Part shown: in pieces, positions 38,419 to 47,611 of the stretch
Layout of the letters: every line of letters starts with the position of its first letter
Position numbering within the stretch: the stretch's first letter is position 1
From: Nonlabens ulvanivorans
Lineage (GTDB): Bacteria; Bacteroidota; Bacteroidia; Flavobacteriales; Flavobacteriaceae
Assembly: GCF_000732625.1 (NCBI RefSeq)
Contig: NZ_JPJI01000012.1
Location: forward strand, 1-56,388
DNA: 56,388 nt
Direction of reading: 5' to 3'
Notes under the pieces: generated by a model
Database searches by the model: none
Told to the model about the DNA's origin: nothing
The model's input: the letters and a program-made list of their open reading frames with translations, nothing else
Made by a program: the position numbers and the translations under genes

Positions 38419-39330
38419 TTAGTTTACCTCATCTTTTGTATAGCTAGTATTAGCCCATCTAAACTGAGCTCTACCACCTTTAACACGGTAGGCACCATAT
38501 CTAATACCTGATTCTATTCCTCTTTCTGGTTCAGGGATATTCCAGTTAAATTCCTCACCGCCAATTTTTGCATCTGCATAGTGCAATGTTTGACCAGGAT
38601 TGTTAGGGTCATCTCTAAACCCAACTTCTAACTCAATGTCTATCTGTTCGTTTTTTAATACATTTTTAAGAAAAACTTCAGTTCTTCCAGCAGAACCTGA
38701 ACCTCCTCTAAAATTGATTTGCTCTCGCCATATATCGAAAGATACTTGTACTTGGTTTCCATTACCGTCGTCACCATATACAGGATGTGCTCTATATAAA
38801 CAGATCGCAGGATCCGGCGACCCACCACCACCTGTGTGTTTGCCTTTAGCCTGCATAAAGTAGCTCCCAGAACTACTAAAAGTTCCCGTGTCTCCAACTT
38901 CTAAAATTCTTAAAACTCCTCTAAATCTAGCATAACTTCCAGCACCAGTAGCTTGTGACCTGCTCAAGGAACGTTCTATCCTAGGCTGTAATGTGTTTGG
39001 TGCGTCCATATGATTGGAACCATCTGTAATATTATAGATACCCCAAAACTTCCCGAGTATAGAACTTTCAGAATAGTTGGCATAGCAACTTCTGTCGTCA
39101 ATATCACCGATGTTTCTTGGGTTAGGTATATCAGTGTCTCTAGTGGGGTTAGTACCTTGGTTAGTACAATCAACTACAGGTCCTGTGTCTTCATCAGTCT
39201 GAGCTACTGGGTCTGGATCAGGAATAACTTGTTCTTCCTCGATCATTGCATCTTCTGAAGAACATGCTGAGAGACTTATAAAAGCAATCATTAAAATTAC
39301 TCTAGTAGTATTATATTTTAATTTTCTCAT
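38419..39330 (-). CDS. PL28 ulvan lyase, lipoprotein form, catalytic domain only
   Basis: A 303-residue paralogue of the PL28 at 28452, on the opposite strand from its surroundings. It has a lipobox (LSAC, Cys23) followed by an acidic linker ([11 protein letters not shown]), which suggests export to the outer face. By hand alignment the catalytic domains differ at about 33 of about 190 compared positions. The same motifs are present: [40 protein letters not shown] and [10 protein letters not shown]. The gene stops right after the catalytic domain, with no RICIN-like module and no T9SS tail. It likely trims bound ulvan at the cell surface while the other is released. Its own promoter element lies just upstream. 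Confidence 0.92.
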
Positions 39331-39346
39331 AATTTTTACTTTTTAT

Positions 39347-39391
39347 CAAATATAATCGCTGTACTAATATGATCTATCCTGAACAATACTG
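39347..39391 (-). promoter_or_regulatory. Locus promoter element (for lipoprotein PL28)
   Basis: On the minus strand: CAGTATT, spacer gtt, CAGGATA, 20 bp, then TATATTTG, a perfect TAnnTTTG. It ends 16 bp before the ATG, and this copy anchors the assignment of the -7 position in the others. Confidence 0.8.
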
Positions 39392-39453
39392 ATTGGTTAT
39401 ACTGATATTGTGATTTTATACTTTGAATGCTTATCACCTGTGGTAAGTCAGTA

Positions 39454-39498
39454 CCATATAGTGCAGGGTAATAATGAAATTGACATCATTTATATTGC
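39454..39498 (+). promoter_or_regulatory. Locus promoter element (for GH5-like and GH3 genes)
   Basis: CCATATA, spacer gtg, CAGGGTA, 20 bp, then TATATTGC. The half-sites are less perfect but the spacing holds. It covers the apparent longer start at 39474, which supports the ATG at 39522. Confidence 0.6.
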
Positions 39499-39521
39499 TT
39501 TGGATTTATAATACTTATTCA

Positions 39522-40916
39522 ATGAAACCTTTTTTACTAACTGTATTGTTGTTTTGCATTTTTATAGGATCATCAGCTCAAATTAAACATGGTTTAAGAG
39601 ATGACGTAGGACGCCATATCATTCCTAGAGGTTTTGTAGTTAATACAAACGATCATAAAGGCGAAGTTTTTTTTAATAATGATGACTATGCCAGAATGGT
39701 CAGAATGGGTGCTAATATGCAAGTAATCCGCTTAGAATTAGGTAAACTAAGTTACTTTCCGGGAGGTCAACTAGAACTAGATTATCTTAAAAAATTAGAC
39801 ACGCTTGTTGATCTTGGTAGAGTTCATGGGATTAAAACCGTTTTTAAAATGACGGTTTATGGTGTGGATGAGTTTATTTGGGAAGAATTTTGGCTCAATA
39901 AAAAAGGAGAATACAATACGTATATCGATGCATGGAAGGTAATTTGGAATCGATTTTCAGATAACGATGCTGTTTTTGGATACGATGTAGTTAATGAACC
40001 CAGAAAATTAACGATGGATATTTCGTATGAGGACTTAACTAACAAATATCTTATTCCGTTGTATCAAAACATTATTGACGAAAGTCAAAAAATTAATGCT
40101 GAAAAAATGATTTTGTTTCAATCTATCTTTATGAATAAAGGTGAGAAAATAGACAACAATCAGTATTCAGAAATAAAAACACCGATAAATAGGAAAAACA
40201 TCATTTTTGCACCGCACATATATCAAAACGATATTGACTTCATAAAGCGCAATATGAATCGGTTTGATAAAGAATCTGACATGTTGAAGGTACCTATTTT
40301 AATAGGTGAATGGGGCTTTCCAACATTTGCAAGAACAGATACATTGATCGATGGTAAATTAGGACAATTAAAATATCGTGAGTTGTACATTAGAACCGCT
40401 GAGGTTTTTGATCGTATGGGTGTAGGTTCCATTAAAGCTTGGTTTCTTGGGAATAGATCGATGCAGAATTTTTTACCTGGTGGTCCATCAACATGGGCTA
40501 TTTTTAGTGATAGCACTGATGCTGCTACTGTGGAGCGCAAATACATCACTGACGTAATATCTAGACCATTTCCGCAAGCGATGGCTGGAGACATACAATC
40601 TTTTTTCTTTAATCATGCAACAAGAACACTCGACTTTAAAATAAAGACAGATAACAGTAAAGGCGCATCTAAAATCTTTATTGGAGCCAATAGGCACTAT
40701 CCTGATGGGTTTTCAATACTTATAGATTCAGATATTGTGATGTTTTATAATCCGCTAAAAAATGTAGGATTGGAAACTTACAAATCGCCAAGTAATTTTG
40801 ATCCCTCTAATTACATTTGGGATTCCAACACTCAAAAATTAATAATTCTTACATGGCCAACAGATCAAGCTTTTTTAAATATTAAAATTGTTCCAGGATT
40901 ACGAAATTTTGACTAA
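39522..40916 (+). CDS. GH5-like (endoglycoceramidase-type) glycosidase
   Basis: A 464-residue exported protein (signal peptide ending GSSAQ). A TIM barrel covers about residues 25-350 with clan GH-A residues: acid/base Glu159 in VVNEP and nucleophile Glu263 in LIGEWGF; IPRGFVVNTND and QVIRLELGKL fit the first barrel strands. A beta-sandwich of about 90 residues closes the protein. The pattern is closest to endoglycoceramidase-like GH5. I know of no GH5 in the textbook ulvan scheme, so its substrate here is open: a glucuronyl or xylosyl linkage in ulvan, or a co-occurring glycan. A GH3 gene follows 18 bp later, which suggests a shared pathway. Confidence 0.72.
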   Translation: MKPFLLTVLLFCIFIGSSAQIKHGLRDDVGRHIIPRGFVVNTNDHKGEVFFNNDDYARMVRMGANMQVIRLELGKLSYFPGGQLELDYLKKLDTLVDLGRVHGIKTVFKMTVYGVDEFIWEEFWLNKKGEYNTYIDAWKVIWNRFSDNDAVFGYDVVNEPRKLTMDISYEDLTNKYLIPLYQNIIDESQKINAEKMILFQSIFMNKGEKIDNNQYSEIKTPINRKNIIFAPHIYQNDIDFIKRNMNRFDKESDMLKVPILIGEWGFPTFARTDTLIDGKLGQLKYRELYIRTAEVFDRMGVGSIKAWFLGNRSMQNFLPGGPSTWAIFSDSTDAATVERKYITDVISRPFPQAMAGDIQSFFFNHATRTLDFKIKTDNSKGASKIFIGANRHYPDGFSILIDSDIVMFYNPLKNVGLETYKSPSNFDPSNYIWDSNTQKLIILTWPTDQAFLNIKIVPGLRNFD

Positions 40917-40934
40917 TAAACTAAAAAGAGAAAA

Positions 40935-43109
40935 ATGAAGAAATTATTGCTAGCCATATGCGTTGTAATCTCATGTTACGGCTGTAAATCAGAGTCGGGT
41001 AATCAGCAAGGGATAAGTGAGAAAGATAAGGAAATCGCTGAAAAAGTAGAGAGCCTTATCAACAAAATGACATTAGATGAAAAGATCGCTGAAATGACTC
41101 AAGATGCTCCAGCTAATGATCGCTTAGGTATTCCGTATATGAAGTATGCTGAGGCATTACACGGTATGTGGCTTGTACTGGATTACTATGGTAATACAAC
41201 AGTTTATCCACAGGCTATTGCTGCTGGATCTACTTGGGAACCTGAACTCGTTAAAAAAATGGCTTCCCAAACAGCAATAGAGGCTCGTGCTTTAGGTGTT
41301 ACGCATTGTTATTCTCCTAATTTAGATGTGATTTCTGGAGATCCAAGGTATGGTAGAGTAGAAGAATCTTATGGAGAAGATCCTTATTTAGTATCTAGAA
41401 TGGGCGTTGCTTTTATAGAAGGTTTACAAGGAATAGGTGATGAGCGATTTGATGAGAATCATGTTATTGCAACGGCTAAGCATTTTATAGGCTATCCAGA
41501 GAACCGTCGTGGAATCAATGGTGGTTTTAGTGATATGTCAGAGCGTCGTTTACGTGAAGTTTATTTACCACCTTTTGAAGCGGCTATAAAAGAAGCAAAG
41601 GTAGGTTCTATTATGCCTGGACATCAAGATTATAACGGAATTCCAAATCATATGAACACCTGGTTACTAAACGATGTTTTACGAGATGAGCTAGATTTTG
41701 ACGGTTTTATTATTTCTGATAATAATGATATTGCTCGATTAGGAACCATGCATTTCATTGCCGAAACTAGAACTGAGTCAGCTATTTTAGGCTTAAAAGC
41801 AGGTGTCGATATGGACTTAGTCATCGGTAAAAATGAGAAGTTAGCAGCATATAATTCCAAAGTGTTGAAGGATACAGTTACTCAGAATCCTAATTTATTA
41901 AAGTACATTGATAAAGCAGCATCTCGTATTCTAACTGCAAAATATAAATTAGGTTTATTTGATGAAGAGTCGAAAGAAATTGATACTAAAACGGTTTATA
42001 CCAGTACAGAGGAACATCAAGAATTCTCTTATGAAATGGCAAAGAAAGCCATGATCTTATTAAAAAATGATAATAATCTTCTACCGTTAGATATCAATAA
42101 TATTAAATCACTAGCGGTCATAGGTCCTAACGCACATGAGGAACAGCCTAAAAAAGGAACTTATTCTTTACTAGGTGGTTATTCAGGATTACCACCATAT
42201 TATACTTCTGTATTAGAAGGATTAACGAGTAAAACAGAAGGCAAGGTAAAAATAAATTATGCTCAAGGTTGTGACCTCTTAAGTGATTCTAAAGAAGGGT
42301 TTTCAGAAGCTATAACAGCTGCAAAAAAATCAGATGCTGTCGTGCTGGTTGTAGGAGGTTCTCGTAAGACAGGTGGAGAAGGTGTGGACCGTTCAGATCT
42401 GGATTTATACGGTGTTCAAAATGAATTAGTTGAAGCGATTCATAAAACGGGAAAACCCGTAATTGTGGTGTTAATAAATGGCCGTCCGTTGACGATTAAT
42501 TATATCGCAGAGAATATCCCATCTGTATTAGAAACCTGGTATTTAGGTATGCGTTCTGGTGATGCAATTGCAGATGCTATTTTTGGAGATACTAATCCAG
42601 GAGGCAAACTTACCGTTTCATTTCCTCGTGATGTGGGGCAGGTTCCTGTGACTTATCTAGAGCGTCCAGATTTTATAGGTTCAGGAAAAGGACTTTATAA
42701 AGATGCAGATAAATCACCATTATTTCCATTTGGTTTTGGTATGAGCTATACCACCTTTGCATACAGCACGCCCAAGCTCGAGAATACAACCATTAACGTA
42801 GATGGCTCTACTACAGTTTCTATAGATGTTACAAATACTGGAGAAAGAGAAGGAGATGAAGTGGTACAAATGTATGTGAGAGACGATTATGCTTCTGTAG
42901 GACGATATCTTAAAATGTTAAAAGGTTTTGAACGTGTTACCTTAAAACCTGGTGAAAAAAGAACGATCACTTTTGACCTAGGATTTGATGAACTGAATAT
43001 TTTAAATCAGGAGATGAAAAAAGTTGTAGAACCTGGTACGTTTACCATTTTAGTCGGAGCATCGTCTATAGATGAGGATTTAAAGAAAGTGACGCTTAAA
43101 GTTGATTGA
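40935..43109 (+). CDS. GH3 family glycosidase lipoprotein
   Basis: A 724-residue GH3 with a lipoprotein signal (VISCYGC; either Cys could be modified). Order: TIM barrel, alpha/beta sandwich, Fn3-like domain (VVQMYVRDDYASVGRYLKMLKGFERV). Asp262 in IISDNND is the nucleophile; VEESYGEDPYL, KHFIGY and the canonical INGRPLTI are all present, unlike in the paralogue at 24920. Beta-xylosidase or beta-glucosidase activity is typical; release of xylose from ulvan oligomers fits the xyl genes in the locus. It is co-transcribed with the GH5-like gene. Confidence 0.9.
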   Translation: MKKLLLAICVVISCYGCKSESGNQQGISEKDKEIAEKVESLINKMTLDEKIAEMTQDAPANDRLGIPYMKYAEALHGMWLVLDYYGNTTVYPQAIAAGSTWEPELVKKMASQTAIEARALGVTHCYSPNLDVISGDPRYGRVEESYGEDPYLVSRMGVAFIEGLQGIGDERFDENHVIATAKHFIGYPENRRGINGGFSDMSERRLREVYLPPFEAAIKEAKVGSIMPGHQDYNGIPNHMNTWLLNDVLRDELDFDGFIISDNNDIARLGTMHFIAETRTESAILGLKAGVDMDLVIGKNEKLAAYNSKVLKDTVTQNPNLLKYIDKAASRILTAKYKLGLFDEESKEIDTKTVYTSTEEHQEFSYEMAKKAMILLKNDNNLLPLDINNIKSLAVIGPNAHEEQPKKGTYSLLGGYSGLPPYYTSVLEGLTSKTEGKVKINYAQGCDLLSDSKEGFSEAITAAKKSDAVVLVVGGSRKTGGEGVDRSDLDLYGVQNELVEAIHKTGKPVIVVLINGRPLTINYIAENIPSVLETWYLGMRSGDAIADAIFGDTNPGGKLTVSFPRDVGQVPVTYLERPDFIGSGKGLYKDADKSPLFPFGFGMSYTTFAYSTPKLENTTINVDGSTTVSIDVTNTGEREGDEVVQMYVRDDYASVGRYLKMLKGFERVTLKPGEKRTITFDLGFDELNILNQEMKKVVEPGTFTILVGASSIDEDLKKVTLKVD

Positions 43110-43403
43110 AAATAGAAATGTTATGGATTCTTTATTTTTCTAAGATAAAGTAACAAATCAATTAGTACCTTAAAGTTATTTAGTTATCAGATTTGAAATA
43201 GCTCAATATTGAAATCTATAGACACAGGTACCATACATACGTTTACTGATATGATTTGAATAGTAGTTGTCAAATTGCTTTTTGATTTCAGGTTTGCCAT
43301 GTCTGAAAATGATTTTACAAAGGTTTCTTACTTGAAGAATACGAGCAATAAATATGTTATCGATCAAACTGTTAATTGTGCAAATCGATGAAATCCTATT
43401 AAC

Positions 43404-43417
43404 GCTTTCGCGAAAGC
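43404..43417. repeat. GCTTTCGCGAAAGC palindrome, copy 4 (intergenic)
   Basis: Perfect 14-bp palindrome, extended to 18 bp as ACGCTTTCG and its complement (43402-43419). Confidence 0.86.
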
Positions 43418-43565
43418 GTAATGAAACGACATGATTTTAATTAATCAAGATTTTGAATAGTGAAAACTAGTAGTCAAAGCAATTTTCATTAAGAACGCTT
43501 AATAGAAAAAATTGAAATTGAAATATTCATACTCAAAGCCTAAATAATTTATCCTAAATAAAATA

Positions 43566-43610
43566 CAGGATAGAACAGGATAAGAATGAGCGTTTATCTT
43601 TTTAAAATTG
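43566..43610 (+). promoter_or_regulatory. Locus promoter element (for CBM protein, perhaps rhaM and PL24)
   Basis: Two identical CAGGATA half-sites, spacer gaa, then 20 bp and TAAAATTG. The double half-site and spacer are identical to the copy at 21114. It ends 34 bp before the ATG at 43645. Confidence 0.77.
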
Positions 43611-43644
43611 TGTGAAACAAATCAATTATTTTAAACTAATTCTT

Positions 43645-44583
43645 ATGAAAACATCTCTACTTAATACATTATGCTCATTAGGGCTTATATTTTTTGGACT
43701 GCACATGTCAAGTGCTCAATACTTAGGATTTCCCTTTGGTGGTACAGCGCCTGCTACTAGTACTGTCCCAGGCAACTCTATCATCATAGAATGTGAGAAT
43801 TTTGATAGTTCTGATGCTGCTGGTACTGATGATGGTGCTAACTATAATGATAATTCTACAACGCCTCCATCTGGAGTAGTAGGAACTTATAACGATAAAT
43901 CATCTGCAAATCTTGGGACTAGCGCTTATAGAGTGAATACAGAAGTAGATATAAGTGATTATACTGATGCTTCAACTGGTCTTCCTGTGACTGCAATAAG
44001 CAATGGTCAAGGACAGGAATATCAAATGTATACGGTACAAATTGCTCAAGATGGAAATTATACAATGAGCCTAAGATATGCTACTGGAGGTTCTGGGAAA
44101 AGACAGCAACTATTTTTAAGAAGTGTTACAGATTTATCTACGGTACATCGTTTTGATGATAGTGAGGACTTAATGCCTACTGGTAACTCTTTTACGTTTA
44201 TGGATTTTACATCTCCAACACAAGGGACTACTGATCTAGTTGCAGGTACTTATGTTATTCAATCAAGAGTTGTTGTAAACGGACCTAATTTTGACTACAT
44301 CACAATCACTACAAATTCTGTATTAAGCAATGATGAGTTTGATAATAATTCTATAACTTTCAATAACCCAGTGAAAGATATTTTTACTTTGAGTGGTTTA
44401 AACGGAGATGTTGAACAAGTTGTTATTTATGATTTAGTAGGAAAGCAAGTCTTAACTAAGGAAGTTGAACAAAATGATGCTGAATTTTCTATGGATTTAA
44501 GTACACTTAACAACGGTATGTATATTGTGAAATTACAAGGTGAAAATGTAAGTGATTTTAGCCAAAAAATAGTAAAGGAGTAA
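43645..44583 (+). CDS. Secreted carbohydrate-binding protein (CBM6/35-like) with T9SS signal, no catalytic domain
   Basis: A 312-residue exported protein with a signal peptide ending MSSAQ. Residues about 45-230 look like one CBM6/CBM35-type jelly roll: SIIIECENFDSSDAAGTDDGANYNDN, the YRVNTEVDISDY strand, GQEYQMYTVQIAQDGNYTMSLRYATGG, and a closing FDYITIT. Residues about 240-312 are a type IX sorting domain (FNNPVKDIFTLSGL...SQKIVKE). I find no enzymatic motif. It probably binds ulvan outside the cell or on the surface and may help the lyases. The frame extends back to a GTG at 43612, but that would lie at the predicted transcription start. Confidence 0.8.
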   Translation: MKTSLLNTLCSLGLIFFGLHMSSAQYLGFPFGGTAPATSTVPGNSIIIECENFDSSDAAGTDDGANYNDNSTTPPSGVVGTYNDKSSANLGTSAYRVNTEVDISDYTDASTGLPVTAISNGQGQEYQMYTVQIAQDGNYTMSLRYATGGSGKRQQLFLRSVTDLSTVHRFDDSEDLMPTGNSFTFMDFTSPTQGTTDLVAGTYVIQSRVVVNGPNFDYITITTNSVLSNDEFDNNSITFNNPVKDIFTLSGLNGDVEQVVIYDLVGKQVLTKEVEQNDAEFSMDLSTLNNGMYIVKLQGENVSDFSQKIVKE

Positions 44584-44607
44584 TTTTAATTATCTTTTGA
44601 TTTATTT

Positions 44608-44645
44608 AAAATCCGTCATTTTTAATAAAAAGGCGGATTTTTTTA
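44608..44645 (+). terminator. Rho-independent terminator between the CBM gene and rhaM
   Basis: A hairpin pairs AATCCG...TTTTT with AAAAA...CGGATT and is followed by a T-run. Some read-through is likely if rhaM depends on the upstream promoter. Confidence 0.72.
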
Positions 44646-44664
44646 TATCTTAAATTTTGATCAG

Positions 44665-44979
44665 ATGCAACGACTAGCATTTAAAATGAAAATTAAAGAA
44701 GGACAGAAGGAAGCTTATAAAAAGCGTCACGATGAACTATGGCCTGAACTCAAAAACCTCTTAAAAGCTAATGGCATCAGCGAGTATTCCATATTTTTTG
44801 ATGATGAAACAAATACCTTGTTTGCATTTCAAAAAGTATCTGGAAGTGGTGGTTCTCAGGATTTATCTAATGACCCAATTGTCCAAAAGTGGTGGCGATT
44901 CATGGCTGATATTATGGAAGTAAATCCAGATTATTCGCCGATTTCCAAACCAATGGAGGAAGTATTCTTCATGGAATAA
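44665..44979 (+). CDS. rhaM: L-rhamnose mutarotase
   Basis: A 104-residue cytoplasmic enzyme that interconverts the anomers of L-rhamnose, with normal length for RhaM. Seen: QRLAFKMKIKEGQKEAYKKRHDELWPEL with His22 in the catalytic position, FAFQKVSG, and WWRFMADIMEVNPD. It is the only rhamnose catabolic gene in the window; the isomerase, kinase and aldolase must lie elsewhere. Its place between the CBM protein and PL24 ties it to rhamnose released from ulvan. Confidence 0.93.
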   Translation: MQRLAFKMKIKEGQKEAYKKRHDELWPELKNLLKANGISEYSIFFDDETNTLFAFQKVSGSGGSQDLSNDPIVQKWWRFMADIMEVNPDYSPISKPMEEVFFME

Positions 44980-45066
44980 GGAAGGATTAAAAAATATAAT
45001 ACCATAAAAATATTTATATAGAATACAACTGTGTCGTATCACGATAAAAATAAGGACTATAGAATT

Positions 45067-47520
45067 ATGAAAAACTTTATGCTTTGCTTACATCAGTTCT
45101 TTAAAACTTTTGCCGTTTTAATCATTTTGTGTGCTGCACCATTGCTATTTGGTCAGGTAGTACTGGATAGTGAGGTTAAAATCACAGACTTTGGTCTGCA
45201 TTTTAATGGAGCAAAAGTCCCCAATTCATCGCCTGATAATGGTAGCACTACCACTTATGATTATGTTTTTGGAAATCGTATTTCTGCACATGGAGATTGC
45301 ATTAAGACTTTTGGCGATTTTGTATTCATGACCTGGTATCATGGAGGTAAAACGAATAGACATGTCATATTAACGAGGTATAATAAAATTACAGGTTCTA
45401 TGGTAACCATACAATTCCCTCACACACATACTGGTTTTCAGAATAAATGGTGGTTGGGTGAATCGCATAATACTATAGCTATAGGAATTAGTCCTATAGA
45501 TGGCACCATACATTTGATCTATGACATGCACGCTTATAGTGCGACAAAACCTTCAAATGGAAGCTTAGCCAATGATTATTTTAGATATTCTTATTCTGTG
45601 CCTAATGTAGCAACAGTACCAGATGCCCAATTTACCTTAAGTCAATTTGTTCAAAATACGAGCGGTGGCTACAAGCATTTAAGATTAAATGGTAATGAAA
45701 GCCAAAGTGAATTTGACGGATTAACCTATCCGAAGTTTTTCCTTAATGATTCTGACGATTTGTTCATGTATATCCGCGAAGGAGGAAATAATAATGGGAA
45801 GTATAAGTTTACAAAATATGACGCAAGTACAGGTGTTTGGTCAAATTTCATAGATTTTAATGCGTTAAATGCGCAAAATCAACCAAACGTAAGTTATAAT
45901 TGGGGACTTTATGGAAGTATGAAATATGTAGACGGTAAAATGCGTATTGGTTTTCAACGTCGATCTGGAAATAACAATGATAAATATCTCTATCAGAATG
46001 GCGTTTACTATGCTTACTCAGATGATCAAAGTGGTGCAATGAACTGGAAAAATCATCAAGGACAAAACTTTTCTCTTCCATTATACGATGCTGATTTTAT
46101 AAAAGTGATGGAGCCAGGCGATTATGTGCAAACCACACAAGCAAATCAAGTTTATGTTGTACAAGGTTTTGACTGGACAGTAACAGATAATGGTGATGTA
46201 CACATCATAAGCAGAGTAAGAGATGATGAATTTAATGTGACTAAAAACCTTCATACTTACAAACCTGCTGGTGCCACAAGTTTTACAACTTCTGAAAATT
46301 TTTCTGGAGCTGAAGCTATTTATACAGCAGGAAGTGATGTGTTTATAATAGGATTAAATGGAGGACGTGTTAGAATCCAGAAAACACTAGGTGGTACTAA
46401 CAGTTTTACTACGGTGTATCAAGCAACGACTGGAAGAACTTTTAGCCATGGACAAGTATATATAAAAGATGGCAAATTGTATTACTATCTCATGGAAAAC
46501 GCTACAGGAAGTGCTAGACCGTTATATCTTCAAATTATCGATTTGGATATTATTGTAGATCCATTTAGAGTGTCATTGACAGCTCCTTTTGATGGTGAGA
46601 CTTTTGATATAGGACTAACGGTTCAGATTTCTGCAGATGCAGTTGATGATAATGGAAGTATTTCAAGAGTTGAGTTTATGGTTGATGGTTCGCTATTGGG
46701 CCAAGATACAACTGCTCCTTATTCTATAGATTGGACAGCAACTGTAGAAGCAGCTTATAATGTTCAGGCGGTTGCTTATAATATTTCTAATGCCACGGTA
46801 TCTTCAAATCCGATAACCATTAACTGGCGTATCGATGATCCTAATGATCTCACTGGAGATATTTATCGCATAAAGAATTTTGTAACTGGTAAGTATTTAC
46901 ATTCTGTAGGTGCAGATGTAATAGAAAGTGATAACGCTAGTAATGTAGCTCCAGGAGACAAAGAATGGGAATTTGTTCAAGCAGGGAATTTCTACAATAT
47001 TGAAAGTAAGAAGACGGACAGAGGTATCTTAAGAGCTGTCGGTAATCCACCTAATGATGTCATCAATACTGGATTTGGCGCGCCCAGAGAAGATTCTGAT
47101 AAGCAGTTTACAGTGATTTATAATAGTACTGATAACACCTATCAATTTGAAACTAGAAATGGTGCAAACTATATATACCACAATGTAAATGGAGTAATTG
47201 AACACATTAATAATGCTGGTGATAGATCTAAATGGATCGTAGAATCGACTACATTGAGTACGCCAGAAGTTGATAATGAAATTAGTGATATTCGCGTTTT
47301 TCCTAACCCTGCAAAGGATGAGTTCACGATTCTCATGAAAGATGAGATCGGTGCACGTATTCAGATATATAATATGCTAGGAAAATTAGTTTATGACAAG
47401 ACTATGAATTCAAATAGGATAGACATTTTAAATAAAGGTAGATTTAATTCTGGGATCTATTTAATTAGAGTTACTGATGAAAATCAAAGAGTTTTTCATT
47501 CAAAACTAGTTATCAACTAA
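45067..47520 (+). CDS. Secreted PL24-type ulvan lyase with Ig-like, RICIN-like and T9SS domains
   Basis: An 817-residue exported protein (signal peptide ending LLFGQ). Residues about 30-495 form a BNR-type beta-propeller of the PL24/PL25 kind: KWWLGESHNTI and IHLIYDMHAYS supply His134 and His155, 21 apart, as in the catalytic His pair of PL24 enzymes. About 500-590 is an Ig-like domain (VSLTAPFDGETFD), about 598-725 is the same RICIN-like module as in the PL28 (DIYRIKNFVTGKYL), and 745-817 is a type IX sorting domain. It depolymerises ulvan outside the cell. The GTG frame from 45031 adds 12 residues; the ATG at 45067 opens a better signal peptide. PL25 cannot be excluded. Confidence 0.83.
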   Translation: MKNFMLCLHQFFKTFAVLIILCAAPLLFGQVVLDSEVKITDFGLHFNGAKVPNSSPDNGSTTTYDYVFGNRISAHGDCIKTFGDFVFMTWYHGGKTNRHVILTRYNKITGSMVTIQFPHTHTGFQNKWWLGESHNTIAIGISPIDGTIHLIYDMHAYSATKPSNGSLANDYFRYSYSVPNVATVPDAQFTLSQFVQNTSGGYKHLRLNGNESQSEFDGLTYPKFFLNDSDDLFMYIREGGNNNGKYKFTKYDASTGVWSNFIDFNALNAQNQPNVSYNWGLYGSMKYVDGKMRIGFQRRSGNNNDKYLYQNGVYYAYSDDQSGAMNWKNHQGQNFSLPLYDADFIKVMEPGDYVQTTQANQVYVVQGFDWTVTDNGDVHIISRVRDDEFNVTKNLHTYKPAGATSFTTSENFSGAEAIYTAGSDVFIIGLNGGRVRIQKTLGGTNSFTTVYQATTGRTFSHGQVYIKDGKLYYYLMENATGSARPLYLQIIDLDIIVDPFRVSLTAPFDGETFDIGLTVQISADAVDDNGSISRVEFMVDGSLLGQDTTAPYSIDWTATVEAAYNVQAVAYNISNATVSSNPITINWRIDDPNDLTGDIYRIKNFVTGKYLHSVGADVIESDNASNVAPGDKEWEFVQAGNFYNIESKKTDRGILRAVGNPPNDVINTGFGAPREDSDKQFTVIYNSTDNTYQFETRNGANYIYHNVNGVIEHINNAGDRSKWIVESTTLSTPEVDNEISDIRVFPNPAKDEFTILMKDEIGARIQIYNMLGKLVYDKTMNSNRIDILNKGRFNSGIYLIRVTDENQRVFHSKLVIN

Positions 47521-47540
47521 TTAATATAAGTTTAAATGTG

Positions 47541-47574
47541 AAAAGCCAGAGTGTGTCAAACTTCTAGCTTTTTA
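47541..47574 (+). terminator. Probable terminator after PL24
   Basis: A 10-bp stem with one mismatch (AAAAGCCAGA / TCTAGCTTTT), a 14-nt loop and a T-rich tail, 20 bp after the stop. Confidence 0.65.
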
Positions 47575-47611
47575 TTTGCGCAGATTTCATCCGACTCTTC
47601 AAACACTATAT

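Larger units (their letters stand above)
43110..43644. other. Intergenic region (535 bp) upstream of the CBM-only protein
   Basis: It holds one palindrome (43404-43417) and one promoter element (43566-43610). I see no gene in the remaining sequence. The GTG at 43612 lies beside the predicted -7 box and is not taken as a start. Confidence 0.75.

Noticed and set aside
39010-39258. Open frames opposite the PL28 gene and opposite other long genes (for example 4375-4830, 9104-9337, 26308-26721, 40223-40594).
   Set aside because: They have no recognisable domains, are fully nested in well-supported genes on the other strand, and show composition expected of shadow frames.
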